Positions 22,634-29,079 of a stretch of DNA of 29,408 nt are shown piece after piece (positions within the stretch are counted from its first letter, which is position 1; the number at the start of each line of letters is the position of its first letter). The notes under the pieces are model-generated. The model was given only the letters and a program-made list of their open reading frames with translations, had not been told where the DNA came from and ran no database searches. The stretch comes from Actinomycetes bacterium (GTDB taxonomy: Bacteria > Actinomycetota > Acidimicrobiia > Acidimicrobiales > RAAP-2). Made by a program: the position numbers and the translations under genes. The stretch is taken from contig JAJYPU010000012.1 of the NCBI GenBank assembly GCA_021795095.1, positions 1-29,408 on the forward strand, written 5' to 3'.

Positions 22634-24298
22634 GTGTCCGTATCCTTCGCCGACCTCGGCGTGCCCACCAACCTCGTCGATCGCCTTCGCGCCCGCGGAA
22701 TCACCGACTCCTTCCCCATCCAGGAAGCGGCCATCCCCGACGCACTCGCGGGACGCGACGTCGTGGGCAAGGCAGCGACGGGCTCGGGCAAGACGCTCGC
22801 GTTCGGACTACCCATGCTCGCCAGGCTCGGCACGGCTCGCCCGCGTCAGCCACTCGGGTTGATTCTCGTCCCCACCCGGGAGCTCGCGTCCCAGGTCCAA
22901 AAGGAGTTGGCCCAGTTGACCAACGACCGTGGGCGTCGGATTATCACCATCTTCGGTGGTACCTCGTACAACACGACGCGCAAGGCATTGAACGCCGGCG
23001 TAGACCTTGTGGTGGCCTGTCCCGGACGACTCGAGGACCTGCTTGAGCAGCGCGCCCTCGACCTATCCGCCGTGACAACCGTCGTCGTCGACGAAGCCGA
23101 CCGCATGGCGGACATGGGATTCCTTCCCGCAGTGCGTCGCATCGTCGGGGCGACCCCATCGGATCGCCATGTGATGCTCTTCTCCGCCACGATGGGCCCT
23201 GACGTGGCGACCCTCGTGAATGCCTTCACCCACGACGCAATCATCCACGATGTGGTGGGCGACGAGGCACCGAGCGACGTCGACCACTACTTCTGGCGGG
23301 TCGCTCGCGACCAGCGCCCCCAGGTGACGGCCGACATCGTTGAACAGTATGAGCGTGCCATCGTCTTCACCCGCACCAAGCACGGCGCCGACCGGCTCGC
23401 CCGTCAGCTCGGCGAACGTGGCGTGTCGTCAGTCGCGTTACACGGAGACCGGACACAGGCCCAGCGTGAGCGCGCCCTGCGAGCGATGAAGAACGGTGAG
23501 ACGCGGGTCCTCGTGGCGACGGACGTCGCCGCCCGTGGTATCCACATCGATCTCCTACCCGTCGTCGTGCACTACGACCCGCCCACCCAGGCGACCGACT
23601 ACCTCCACCGCTCCGGTCGCACCGGACGCGCAGGCGCGACGGGAGCTGTCATCTCACTCGTGAGTGATGACGTCGCCGGGCACGTGAAGCGGATGCAGCG
23701 ATCGCTCGGCATCCCCACCACGCTCGACGACCCGCAGAACGCGACCGCGATCCGTCTCGGCGCCGTGGACGACGCTGCCGCCGCCCAGTCTTTGGACGAA
23801 CGTCCGCGGTCGCGCTCGAGCCGCCCAGCCGAATCCAACCGGCGTGACAGTGCCGACCGTTCTGCGAGCCGCTTCGGCGAACGCACACGGGAGCGGAGCG
23901 AAACTCGACGCAGCCGTACCGCGCCGACTGACGCACGCAGCGAAGCGCGCGTGCCACGCACGTCGCGCGACGAGTTCCGATCCGACGCGTCGCGCCCCGC
24001 TGACCGGTCGACGTCTCGAGCCCCACGTGAGCAGTACCGCGAGTTGAAGACCTCGGGTACGACAAAGCGGTCGGCCGCGGGACACGCGGTGGTCAGTTTC
24101 TTCAACGACTCCAAGGGATTCGGCTTCGCGAGTGACGAGAAGGGCGACGACCTGTTCATCCACTTCTCCAACATCGTCGGCGATGGCTTCAAGACCCTGA
24201 GTCAGGGTCAGACCATCGCCTATGACGAAGCAACCGGCCCCAAGGGTCGCGAGGCTCGCAACGTTCGTGTCGTCACGGGCAGCGCACGTCACCGGTAG
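22634..24298 (+). CDS. DEAD-box RNA helicase fused to a C-terminal cold-shock domain
   Basis: This 554-residue protein has a complete helicase core. It begins F-A-D-L-G-V, with a Q-motif region ending F-P-I-Q-E-A-A-I-P. Walker A is A-T-G-S-G-K-T, followed by P-T-R-E-L-A, V-D-E-A-D (motif II, reading DEAD), S-A-T, T-D-V-A-A-R-G-I and H-R-S-G-R-T-G-R. After about residue 388 comes a roughly 90-residue linker rich in Arg, Ser, Asp and Glu. Residues about 482-552 are a cold-shock domain with F-F-N-D-S-K-G-F-G-F (RNP1) and D-L-F-I-H-F (RNP2). It likely unwinds and chaperones RNA, for example in ribosome assembly or cold adaptation. The GTG start at 22634 is fixed by AGGAG 5 nt upstream. Confidence 0.93.
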   Translation: MSVSFADLGVPTNLVDRLRARGITDSFPIQEAAIPDALAGRDVVGKAATGSGKTLAFGLPMLARLGTARPRQPLGLILVPTRELASQVQKELAQLTNDRGRRIITIFGGTSYNTTRKALNAGVDLVVACPGRLEDLLEQRALDLSAVTTVVVDEADRMADMGFLPAVRRIVGATPSDRHVMLFSATMGPDVATLVNAFTHDAIIHDVVGDEAPSDVDHYFWRVARDQRPQVTADIVEQYERAIVFTRTKHGADRLARQLGERGVSSVALHGDRTQAQRERALRAMKNGETRVLVATDVAARGIHIDLLPVVVHYDPPTQATDYLHRSGRTGRAGATGAVISLVSDDVAGHVKRMQRSLGIPTTLDDPQNATAIRLGAVDDAAAAQSLDERPRSRSSRPAESNRRDSADRSASRFGERTRERSETRRSRTAPTDARSEARVPRTSRDEFRSDASRPADRSTSRAPREQYRELKTSGTTKRSAAGHAVVSFFNDSKGFGFASDEKGDDLFIHFSNIVGDGFKTLSQGQTIAYDEATGPKGREARNVRVVTGSARHR

Positions 24299-24301
24299 CA
24301 T
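24296..24301 (+). promoter_or_regulatory. Candidate -10 element of the FKBP gene
   Basis: TAGCAT, then 8 nt, then the GTG at 24310. The first three bases are the helicase stop codon, so the match may be incidental. Read-through from the helicase gene is the alternative. Confidence 0.3.
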
Positions 24302-24309
24302 TGCGAACC

Positions 24310-24681
24310 GTGACTGATAAGCCTCTCGTTGAGCCGCACCTCGGTGAACCACCGACCGAACTGATCGTTGAAGACCTCGTCGTCGGTGAGGGGGACGTCG
24401 CCGCGGCGGGGCAAACCGTCGCCGTCCACTATGTCGGCGTGAGCGCATCGACCGGCCAACAGTTCGACGCATCGTGGGATCGCGGCGAACCCTTCGCATT
24501 CCCACTCGGCCGTGGCTACGTCATCACGGGCTGGGACCAGGGTGTGATGGGTATGCGAGTTGGAGGACGACGTCGCCTCGTGATTCCTTCTCACCTGGGC
24601 TACGGCGAGCGCGGTGCTGGCGGTGTCATCGCACCGGGCGAGACCCTGATCTTCGTTGTCGACCTACTCGAGGTCCACTAG
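24310..24681 (+). CDS. FKBP-type peptidyl-prolyl cis-trans isomerase
   Basis: This 123-residue cytoplasmic protein is a single FKBP domain. Visible signatures are V-A-V-H-Y-V-G, F-D-A-S-W-D-R-G-E-P-F-A-F-P-L-G, V-I-T-G-W-D-Q-G-V-M-G-M-R-V-G-G-R-R, I-P-S-H-L-G-Y-G, and I-F-V-V-D-L-L-E-V at the end. Key pocket residues (Tyr, Phe, Asp, the I-x-x-W pair) are present. It should speed prolyl bond isomerisation in folding. The start is GTG 24310; a TTG at 24301 is in frame but gives no better context. The TAG stop overlaps the convergent LON-domain gene in the shared palindrome CTAG. Confidence 0.95.
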   Translation: MTDKPLVEPHLGEPPTELIVEDLVVGEGDVAAAGQTVAVHYVGVSASTGQQFDASWDRGEPFAFPLGRGYVITGWDQGVMGMRVGGRRRLVIPSHLGYGERGAGGVIAPGETLIFVVDLLEVH

Positions 24682-25319
24682 CCGAGCAGATACGGCGACG
24701 AATCACGTGCCAACAGCCGCTGATAATCGCCGTATCGCTCGCAACAGATCTCGGCCACGAGCCGAAGTCGGTCGTTGGGATTGCTCAAACTCAGGACTTT
24801 GAACTGATCGAGCGTTGACATCGGCGTCATCGCACAGAGCTGCCAACTACGTACCGACGGGTTCGGGTCCATCGCGCAGTCATGGCGCAGCGACTCCTCG
24901 GTCACCACTTCGCTGCGCAGTGCCCGAAGTGCGCGCACGGCGGACTCGGTCGACTTGAGCAGGGCCGGTTCGATCTTGATCTCGTCACAGCACCGTTCGT
25001 GAACCACCGCACGCGGATACGGCGCGTCAGCAAGCCACGCCGACACCTCGACGCACTGGGTTCCCTCAACCCTGAGCAGGGTCTGGCCGTTGGGCAGTTT
25101 CTGAGAGCCCAGGATCCGAAGCACCGTGCCGACGCACGTGCGTACCTCGCCGCCGCCGACTTCGGCACCCCTTTCGATCATGCAGGTGCCGAACTCTTGG
25201 TCGTCGGGGAGTTCCTGCAACATCGCTTGATAGCGGGGCTCGAACACGCACAGCCCCACCACTTGATGTGGGAAGACCACCATCCCCAAGGGAAACATGG
25301 GTAGGACGCCGTCGTTCAC
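24678..25319 (-). CDS. Stand-alone LON substrate-binding-domain protein
   Basis: This 213-residue protein starts M-F-P-L-G-M-V-V-F-P-H-Q-V-V-G-L-x-V-F-E-P-R-Y near residues 8-30, the hallmark of the Lon protease N-terminal domain. It has no ATPase or protease part. Small proteins of this kind are widespread in actinobacteria and are thought to bind substrates, but their role is not established. It has six or more cysteines (for example C-C-D-E and I-C-C-E), which is unusual for this size, and no zinc site I recognise. The GTG start at 25319 has TAGGCT 6 nt upstream and no ribosome binding site. Confidence 0.88.
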   Translation of the reverse strand: MNDGVLPMFPLGMVVFPHQVVGLCVFEPRYQAMLQELPDDQEFGTCMIERGAEVGGGEVRTCVGTVLRILGSQKLPNGQTLLRVEGTQCVEVSAWLADAPYPRAVVHERCCDEIKIEPALLKSTESAVRALRALRSEVVTEESLRHDCAMDPNPSVRSWQLCAMTPMSTLDQFKVLSLSNPNDRLRLVAEICCERYGDYQRLLARDSSPYLLG

Positions 25320-25325
25320 AGTTCC

Positions 25326-25331
25326 AGCCTA
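25326..25331 (-). promoter_or_regulatory. Candidate -10 element of the LON-domain gene (leaderless)
   Basis: TAGGCT on the minus strand, then GGAACT (6 nt), then the GTG at 25319. The nearby rdgB stop is at 25358, so this promoter lies in a 38-nt gap between two genes on the same strand. Confidence 0.5.
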
Positions 25332-25357
25332 AAGGTGAACGCTCCGTGAAGCACCGA

Positions 25358-25948
25358 TCACGACCCGAGTCGCGCGGCCAACGCCGCCAGGGCGCGCGCC
25401 CGGTGCGAAACGGCATTCTTCTCGTCGGCGGTCACTTCCGCGAGGGTCCGCCCGCCCAACGCCGCGCTCGCGAACACGGGGTCGTATCCAAAACCTCGTT
25501 CCCCGCGAGGCTCCTCGACGATCCAGCCGTCAAGGGAACCCTCGACGGTCAACGCCGATCCGTCTGGGTACGCCACCGCGATGACGGTACGGAATCGCGC
25601 GACCCGATCCGCACGGTCGACCTCTGAGAGCTCGCTCAGTAATTTTCTCACGTTGTCGGCGTCGATCGCTGACGGTCCGGCGTATCGGGCGCTGTGCACG
25701 CCGGGTGCACCACCGAGGGCATCGACGAACAGGCCGGTGTCATCGGCTATCGCCGGCTGGCCGATGGCAACGCAGATCGCGTGTGCCTTCAGTAACGCGT
25801 TCCCTTCGAGGGTGTCACTCGTCTCAGCGACATCCGGCACGTTGGCGGGCCGTGCCGCCACGTCGATGCCTACCTCGGCGAGCACCCAGCGCATCTCGTT
25901 GGCCTTGTGCGCGTTGGCCGTGGCGAGAACAAACGTAAGTCCCATCAT
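25358..25948 (-). CDS. rdgB: Non-canonical purine NTP pyrophosphatase (RdgB/HAM1)
   Basis: This 196-residue enzyme hydrolyses ITP, dITP and XTP to monophosphates, keeping them out of nucleic acids. Family marks are the N-terminal [39 protein letters not shown], and the G-F-G-Y-D-P-V-F segment, all typical of HAM1. The frame begins ATGATG; the first ATG at 25948 forms an ATGA overlap with the RNase PH stop, so the two are co-translated. The rph-rdgB pair is conserved in actinobacteria. Confidence 0.96.
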   Translation of the reverse strand: MMGLTFVLATANAHKANEMRWVLAEVGIDVAARPANVPDVAETSDTLEGNALLKAHAICVAIGQPAIADDTGLFVDALGGAPGVHSARYAGPSAIDADNVRKLLSELSEVDRADRVARFRTVIAVAYPDGSALTVEGSLDGWIVEEPRGERGFGYDPVFASAALGGRTLAEVTADEKNAVSHRARALAALAARLGS

Positions 25949-26688
25949 CGTGTCCGAGGGGTTGGCGGCGTCGCCAACACGAGTCGCTGGGCTTCGTGGA
26001 TCGACGTGATCCCTTCTGAGGCCAGGTCCAAGAGTTGATCGAGTTCCGTACGGCTAAAGGCGGTGCGTTCCGCGGTGCCCTGGACCTCGACGAAACCACC
26101 CGAGCCGGTCATCACGACGTTCATGTCGGTCTCGGCTGACGAATCCTCCTCGTAGGGAAGGTCGAGCATCGGCACCCCGTCGACGATGCCCACCGACACC
26201 GCGGCCACCAGGTCGGTGAGCGCGTGGCTGCGGATCGTGCCGTCATCGACGAGGCGCGTGATCGCATCGTGCAGCGCCAGGTATCCCCCACTGATCGACG
26301 CCGTGCGCGTGCCACCATCGGCCTGCAGGACGTCACAGTCAACGATGATCTGCACGTCCGCGAGCAGCGTGAGGTCGGTAACCGTGCGCAACGATCGCCC
26401 GATCAGCCGCTGAATCTCTTGGGTGCGCCCGGACTGCTTGCCGCGCGCCGCTTCACGTGACGCTCGCTCGGGCGTCGATCCGGGAAGCATCGAATACTCG
26501 GCCGTCACCCAACCGCGCCCCGACCCTCGAAGCCATCGCGGCACGTCGGTCTCGACCGATGCCGTGCAGAGCACCCTCGTCCTGCCGACTTCGACGAGAA
26601 CTGAGCCCGCCGCCATCTCGGTGTAGTCGCGGATGAACCGCAGTGGACGGGCCTCGTCGTTGTTACGTCCGTCGGATCGCGTGGTCAT
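25945..26688 (-). CDS. rph: Ribonuclease PH
   Basis: This 247-residue phosphorolytic exoribonuclease trims tRNA 3' ends and helps degrade structured RNA. Recognisable segments are R-P-L-R-F-I-R-D-Y near the N-terminus, the central basic run [36 protein letters not shown], and [15 protein letters not shown] lies close upstream of the ATG at 26688. CCA is encoded in both tRNA genes here, so 3' trimming by Rph would be relevant. It is the first gene of the rph-rdgB pair and lies 48 nt after cysM. Confidence 0.97.
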   Translation of the reverse strand: MTTRSDGRNNDEARPLRFIRDYTEMAAGSVLVEVGRTRVLCTASVETDVPRWLRGSGRGWVTAEYSMLPGSTPERASREAARGKQSGRTQEIQRLIGRSLRTVTDLTLLADVQIIVDCDVLQADGGTRTASISGGYLALHDAITRLVDDGTIRSHALTDLVAAVSVGIVDGVPMLDLPYEEDSSAETDMNVVMTGSGGFVEVQGTAERTAFSRTELDQLLDLASEGITSIHEAQRLVLATPPTPRTR

Positions 26689-26712
26689 GGTCTCCCTCTC
26701 ATCGGTGCGAAC

Positions 26713-26740
26713 ACCGTAGTTGACACCACGAACTCGTTAA
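26713..26740 (-). promoter_or_regulatory. Candidate promoter of rph-rdgB
   Basis: Minus strand TTAACG (26740-26735), a 16-nt spacer and TACGGT (26718-26713) give a plausible sigma-70-type promoter. It would leave a leader of roughly 20 nt that carries the GAGGGAG site. The -35 overlaps the cysM stop codon. Confidence 0.4.
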
Positions 26741-27702
26741 AAGTAGATGATCCGCTTCGCCCGATCGACGACGTCGTCGATGTCGTCGCTCCAGGCACCG
26801 GTCGAGAGGTACTTCCATCCGTCGTCACAAACGATCGTGACGATCGTCGCTGTCTGGTCTTCGGGAATCGTCGCGGCGCACTTGACCGCACCGGCCATGA
26901 TTGCTCCCGACGAGATTCCAACAAAGAGTCCGACCTCGGTCATCGCCCGGGTCCATTCGATCGACTCGCGTGGGCGAACAACAACCTTTCGGTCGAGCAG
27001 ATCTACGCCATGGTTCTCGATGAAAATCGGCGGGATGAATCCGTCGTCCAAACTGCGTAGACCGTCCACCATCTCGCCGCTGGGCGGTTCGACGGCCCAG
27101 ATCTGAACCCCCGGCTTGTGCTCCTTCAGATACCGCCCGACACCCATGAGTGTGCCCGATGTGCCTAGTCCGGCGACGAAGTGGGTCACCTCGGGTACAT
27201 CCGCGAGAATCTCCGGCCCGGTCGTCTCGTAGTGCGCCATCGGGTTGGCCGGATTGGCATACTGGTAGAGAAAGACCCAATCGGGGTGCTCTGCCGCTAT
27301 GGATTGGGCCATGCGCACTGCGCCATTTGACCCCTCCGTCCCTGGCGAGTCGATGATTTCGGCACCCCACGCCAGAAGCAACTGGCGCCGTTCCGGGGAG
27401 ACGTTGGTGGGCATCACGACCTTCAGGTGATATCCCCGCATCCGGCACACCATCGCTAGCGCAATCCCTGTGTTCCCCGAGGACGGCTCGATCAGTATCT
27501 GGTTGTCGCGTCCTGGGATGAGTCGACCGTCACGTTCCGCCGCGCGAACGAGTGACAGCGCGACGCGGTCCTTCACCGAACCCGCCGGGTTTCGTCCTTC
27601 GAGCTTGGCCAAAATCGTGACGTTAGGCCTCGGTGAGAGCGCGCTCACGTCCACGACGGGGGTCGATCCCACGAGGTCGAGCACCGACTGCACGCGGGCC
27701 AC
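26737..27702 (-). CDS. cysM: Cysteine synthase CysM, CysO-dependent type
   Basis: This 321-residue PLP enzyme has the cofactor lysine Lys44 in G-S-V-K-D-R and the substrate loop S-S-G-N-T-G-I-A-L. Its gene directly follows a ThiS/MoaD-like carrier gene, the hallmark of the Mycobacterium tuberculosis CysM system. There the enzyme joins O-phosphoserine to the sulfur of a CysO thiocarboxylate rather than using sulfide. I infer the same here from synteny. The GTG start at 27702 shares its G with the cysO TAG stop (TAGTG), so the two are coupled. The specific O-phosphoserine-binding residues were not verified from sequence. Confidence 0.93.
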   Translation of the reverse strand: MARVQSVLDLVGSTPVVDVSALSPRPNVTILAKLEGRNPAGSVKDRVALSLVRAAERDGRLIPGRDNQILIEPSSGNTGIALAMVCRMRGYHLKVVMPTNVSPERRQLLLAWGAEIIDSPGTEGSNGAVRMAQSIAAEHPDWVFLYQYANPANPMAHYETTGPEILADVPEVTHFVAGLGTSGTLMGVGRYLKEHKPGVQIWAVEPPSGEMVDGLRSLDDGFIPPIFIENHGVDLLDRKVVVRPRESIEWTRAMTEVGLFVGISSGAIMAGAVKCAATIPEDQTATIVTIVCDDGWKYLSTGAWSDDIDDVVDRAKRIIYF

Positions 27703-27983
27703 TAGGCGACACCGCCGGCGACCGCGGGCAGCAACGTGATCTCGTCGTCTTCCCCGACCGGTGCGTTGACACCACCGATATAGCGAACGTCATCGTCGTT
27801 GACGTAGACGTTCAGGAAACGGTGCAGGGTGCCATCTTGGTTGAGCAGTTGCCCCTCGATTGCCGGATACGTGGTGGTCAACTCAGTGAGCACTGCACCG
27901 ATCGTCGACCCCTCAACCGTTACCGTCGTCAATCCGCCCATCGCTGGCCGGAGCACCGTGGGGATTCGCACTGTCGCCGCCAT
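27702..27983 (-). CDS. cysO: Sulfur carrier protein CysO (ThiS/MoaD family), with C-terminal Gly-Gly-Val-Ala
   Basis: This 93-residue ubiquitin-fold protein begins A-T-V-R-I-P-T-V-L-R-P and contains L-H-R-F-L-N-V-Y-V-N-D-D-D-V-R-Y, both close to mycobacterial CysO as I recall it. The end reads L-L-P-A-V-A-G-G-V-A: the di-glycine normally at the C-terminus is followed by two extra residues. Activation as an acyl-adenylate and thiocarboxylate needs a free Gly-Gly end, so trimming is expected. The ATG at 27983 is chosen because AAGGAG lies 6 nt upstream; a GTG 15 nt further up is possible. It is followed by cysM with a TAGTG overlap. Confidence 0.93.
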   Translation of the reverse strand: MAATVRIPTVLRPAMGGLTTVTVEGSTIGAVLTELTTTYPAIEGQLLNQDGTLHRFLNVYVNDDDVRYIGGVNAPVGEDDEITLLPAVAGGVA

Positions 27984-28009
27984 CACATTCTCCTTCACCG
28001 GTCCAATTA

Positions 28010-28024
28010 CGACCTTTTCGGTCG
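28010..28024 (-). other. Small hairpin in the doxX-cysO gap
   Basis: CGACC (28010-28014) and GGTCG (28020-28024) form a 5-bp stem with a 5-nt loop, in the 70 nt between doxX and cysO and about 27 nt before the cysO start. It is weak; it could be an attenuator, or chance. Confidence 0.25.
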
Positions 28025-28053
28025 AATTTAGTGGTCACCCCGTGCGTCGTGAC

Positions 28054-28581
28054 CTACGACGAACGCGACGGACGATAGAAGGCCAGGAGTTGGGCCGCCG
28101 CGGCACCCAGGCCGACCACCAGGGTCACGCCGAGATGCACTGACGGTGTCCACGCGAAGATGTTCCACAGGTGATCAAGTGAGTACCGGCCCGCCCCGAA
28201 CGTACCCGGGATCAACGTCGTGACCGCGACGCCAAGGGTGTACTCGACTCCCTCGCCCTTGTTGAAGATGAAGAACCCGTTCTTTCGGTGCACCGTCGCG
28301 ATAGCGACCACCATGAGCGACATGAGACCCGCGGCCGCGAGCGTCGTCAAGAGCCCGAACACGAGCAAGACCCCAACACCGACCTCCGTCGACGCCGCCA
28401 TGAGCGCGTTCAGCGCGCCGTAGCGAACGCCAATCGACTCGAACCACTTCGCGGTCCCCGGCAACTTTCCACCACCGAAAAACTTCCGGTATCCGTGCGC
28501 AAAGATCATGGAGCCGAGGAACAACCGTAACGCGAGCAACACCAGGTTGTATGAGATCGAATTGGTTGCGATGCTCGTCAC
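28054..28581 (-). CDS. DoxX-family membrane protein
   Basis: This 175-residue protein has about four membrane helices. Its first helix region, R-L-F-L-G-S-M-I-F-A-H-G-Y-R-K-F-F-G-G-G-K, is the DoxX hallmark, followed by glycine-rich loops and helices near 45-70, 75-95 and 135-165. In mycobacteria DoxX forms a membrane oxidoreductase complex with a superoxide dismutase and a thiosulfate sulfurtransferase, tying it to redox balance. Placement between mec and cysO hints at a thiol or sulfur role, by inference. The start is GTG 28581 with GAGGGGG about 8 nt upstream. The mec stop lies 33 nt upstream. Confidence 0.88.
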   Translation of the reverse strand: MTSIATNSISYNLVLLALRLFLGSMIFAHGYRKFFGGGKLPGTAKWFESIGVRYGALNALMAASTEVGVGVLLVFGLLTTLAAAGLMSLMVVAIATVHRKNGFFIFNKGEGVEYTLGVAVTTLIPGTFGAGRYSLDHLWNIFAWTPSVHLGVTLVVGLGAAAAQLLAFYRPSRSS

Positions 28582-28601
28582 TGGCAGAACCCCCTCGTGG
28601 C

Positions 28602-28616
28602 GACGGGAGACCCGTC
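28602..28616 (-). other. Hairpin between mec and doxX
   Basis: GACGGG (28602-28607) and CCCGTC (28611-28616) form a perfect 6-bp stem with loop AGA, overlapping the mec stop codon and lying in the 33-nt mec-doxX gap. It may partly terminate or process the mRNA between the two genes. Confidence 0.35.
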
Positions 28617-29025
28617 ACTCCTCAATGTAGATGTCCTCGCTGGTCACCGTGTCATCCTTGATCCGAAAGCTACGCACGACGGCTGGTATGTCGCGAAGCG
28701 AGACCAGAATGTAGTGCCAGGCAGGATCGGGTGCCTGACGCACGTCGGTTGGGCTCGGATAGGCCTCGGAGTGCGTGTGCGAGTGAAAGACCCCGAGCAC
28801 CGCGGACCCCTCGTCGTCGACTCGGCGGAAGGCCCGCAAGAGCACGCGACTGTCGATCTCGTAGACGCGGGCCGATGCCGCGACATTCGGGCTCGGAACG
28901 ATTTCGGTGGCCGTGGCATCATCACCGTCGACTCGTCCGATGAGGAGTCCGCACCCCTCATTCGGCAACGCCCGAATGCACGTCGCGACCATCGCGTTTC
29001 GGATTGCCGGGGTCAATGTCAGCAC
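28615..29025 (-). CDS. mec: Mec-like JAMM/MPN metalloprotease (CysO-cysteine peptidase family)
   Basis: This 136-residue protein has the JAMM zinc site H-S-H-T-H-S-E-A-Y-P-S-P-T-D at 81-94, matching HxHx7SxxD, with Glu23 in P-N-E-G-C-G-L-L as the catalytic acid. The mycobacterial Mec releases cysteine from the CysO-cysteine adduct made by CysM. Its place at the head of a mec-doxX-cysO-cysM cluster supports that role. Because CysO here ends in GGVA, it might also trim the carrier, as QbsD does for QbsE. The GTG start at 29025 has TAGGGT 6 nt upstream and no ribosome binding site. It is divergent from smpB. Confidence 0.92.
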   Translation of the reverse strand: MLTLTPAIRNAMVATCIRALPNEGCGLLIGRVDGDDATATEIVPSPNVAASARVYEIDSRVLLRAFRRVDDEGSAVLGVFHSHTHSEAYPSPTDVRQAPDPAWHYILVSLRDIPAVVRSFRIKDDTVTSEDIYIEE

Positions 29026-29031
29026 GGGCCC

Positions 29032-29037
29032 ACCCTA
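29032..29037 (-). promoter_or_regulatory. Candidate -10 element of mec (leaderless), head of the cysteine operon
   Basis: TAGGGT on the minus strand, then GGGCCC (6 nt), then the GTG at 29025. It lies 30 nt from the divergent smpB hexamer. Confidence 0.5.
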
Positions 29038-29067
29038 CCGACCAGAGATTGCAGACACGCTGGTCAC

Positions 29068-29073
29068 TACGCT
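29068..29073 (+). promoter_or_regulatory. Candidate -10 element of smpB (leaderless)
   Basis: TACGCT, then GGACGC (6 nt), then the GTG at 29080. No ribosome binding site is present. Confidence 0.5.
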
Positions 29074-29079
29074 GGACGC

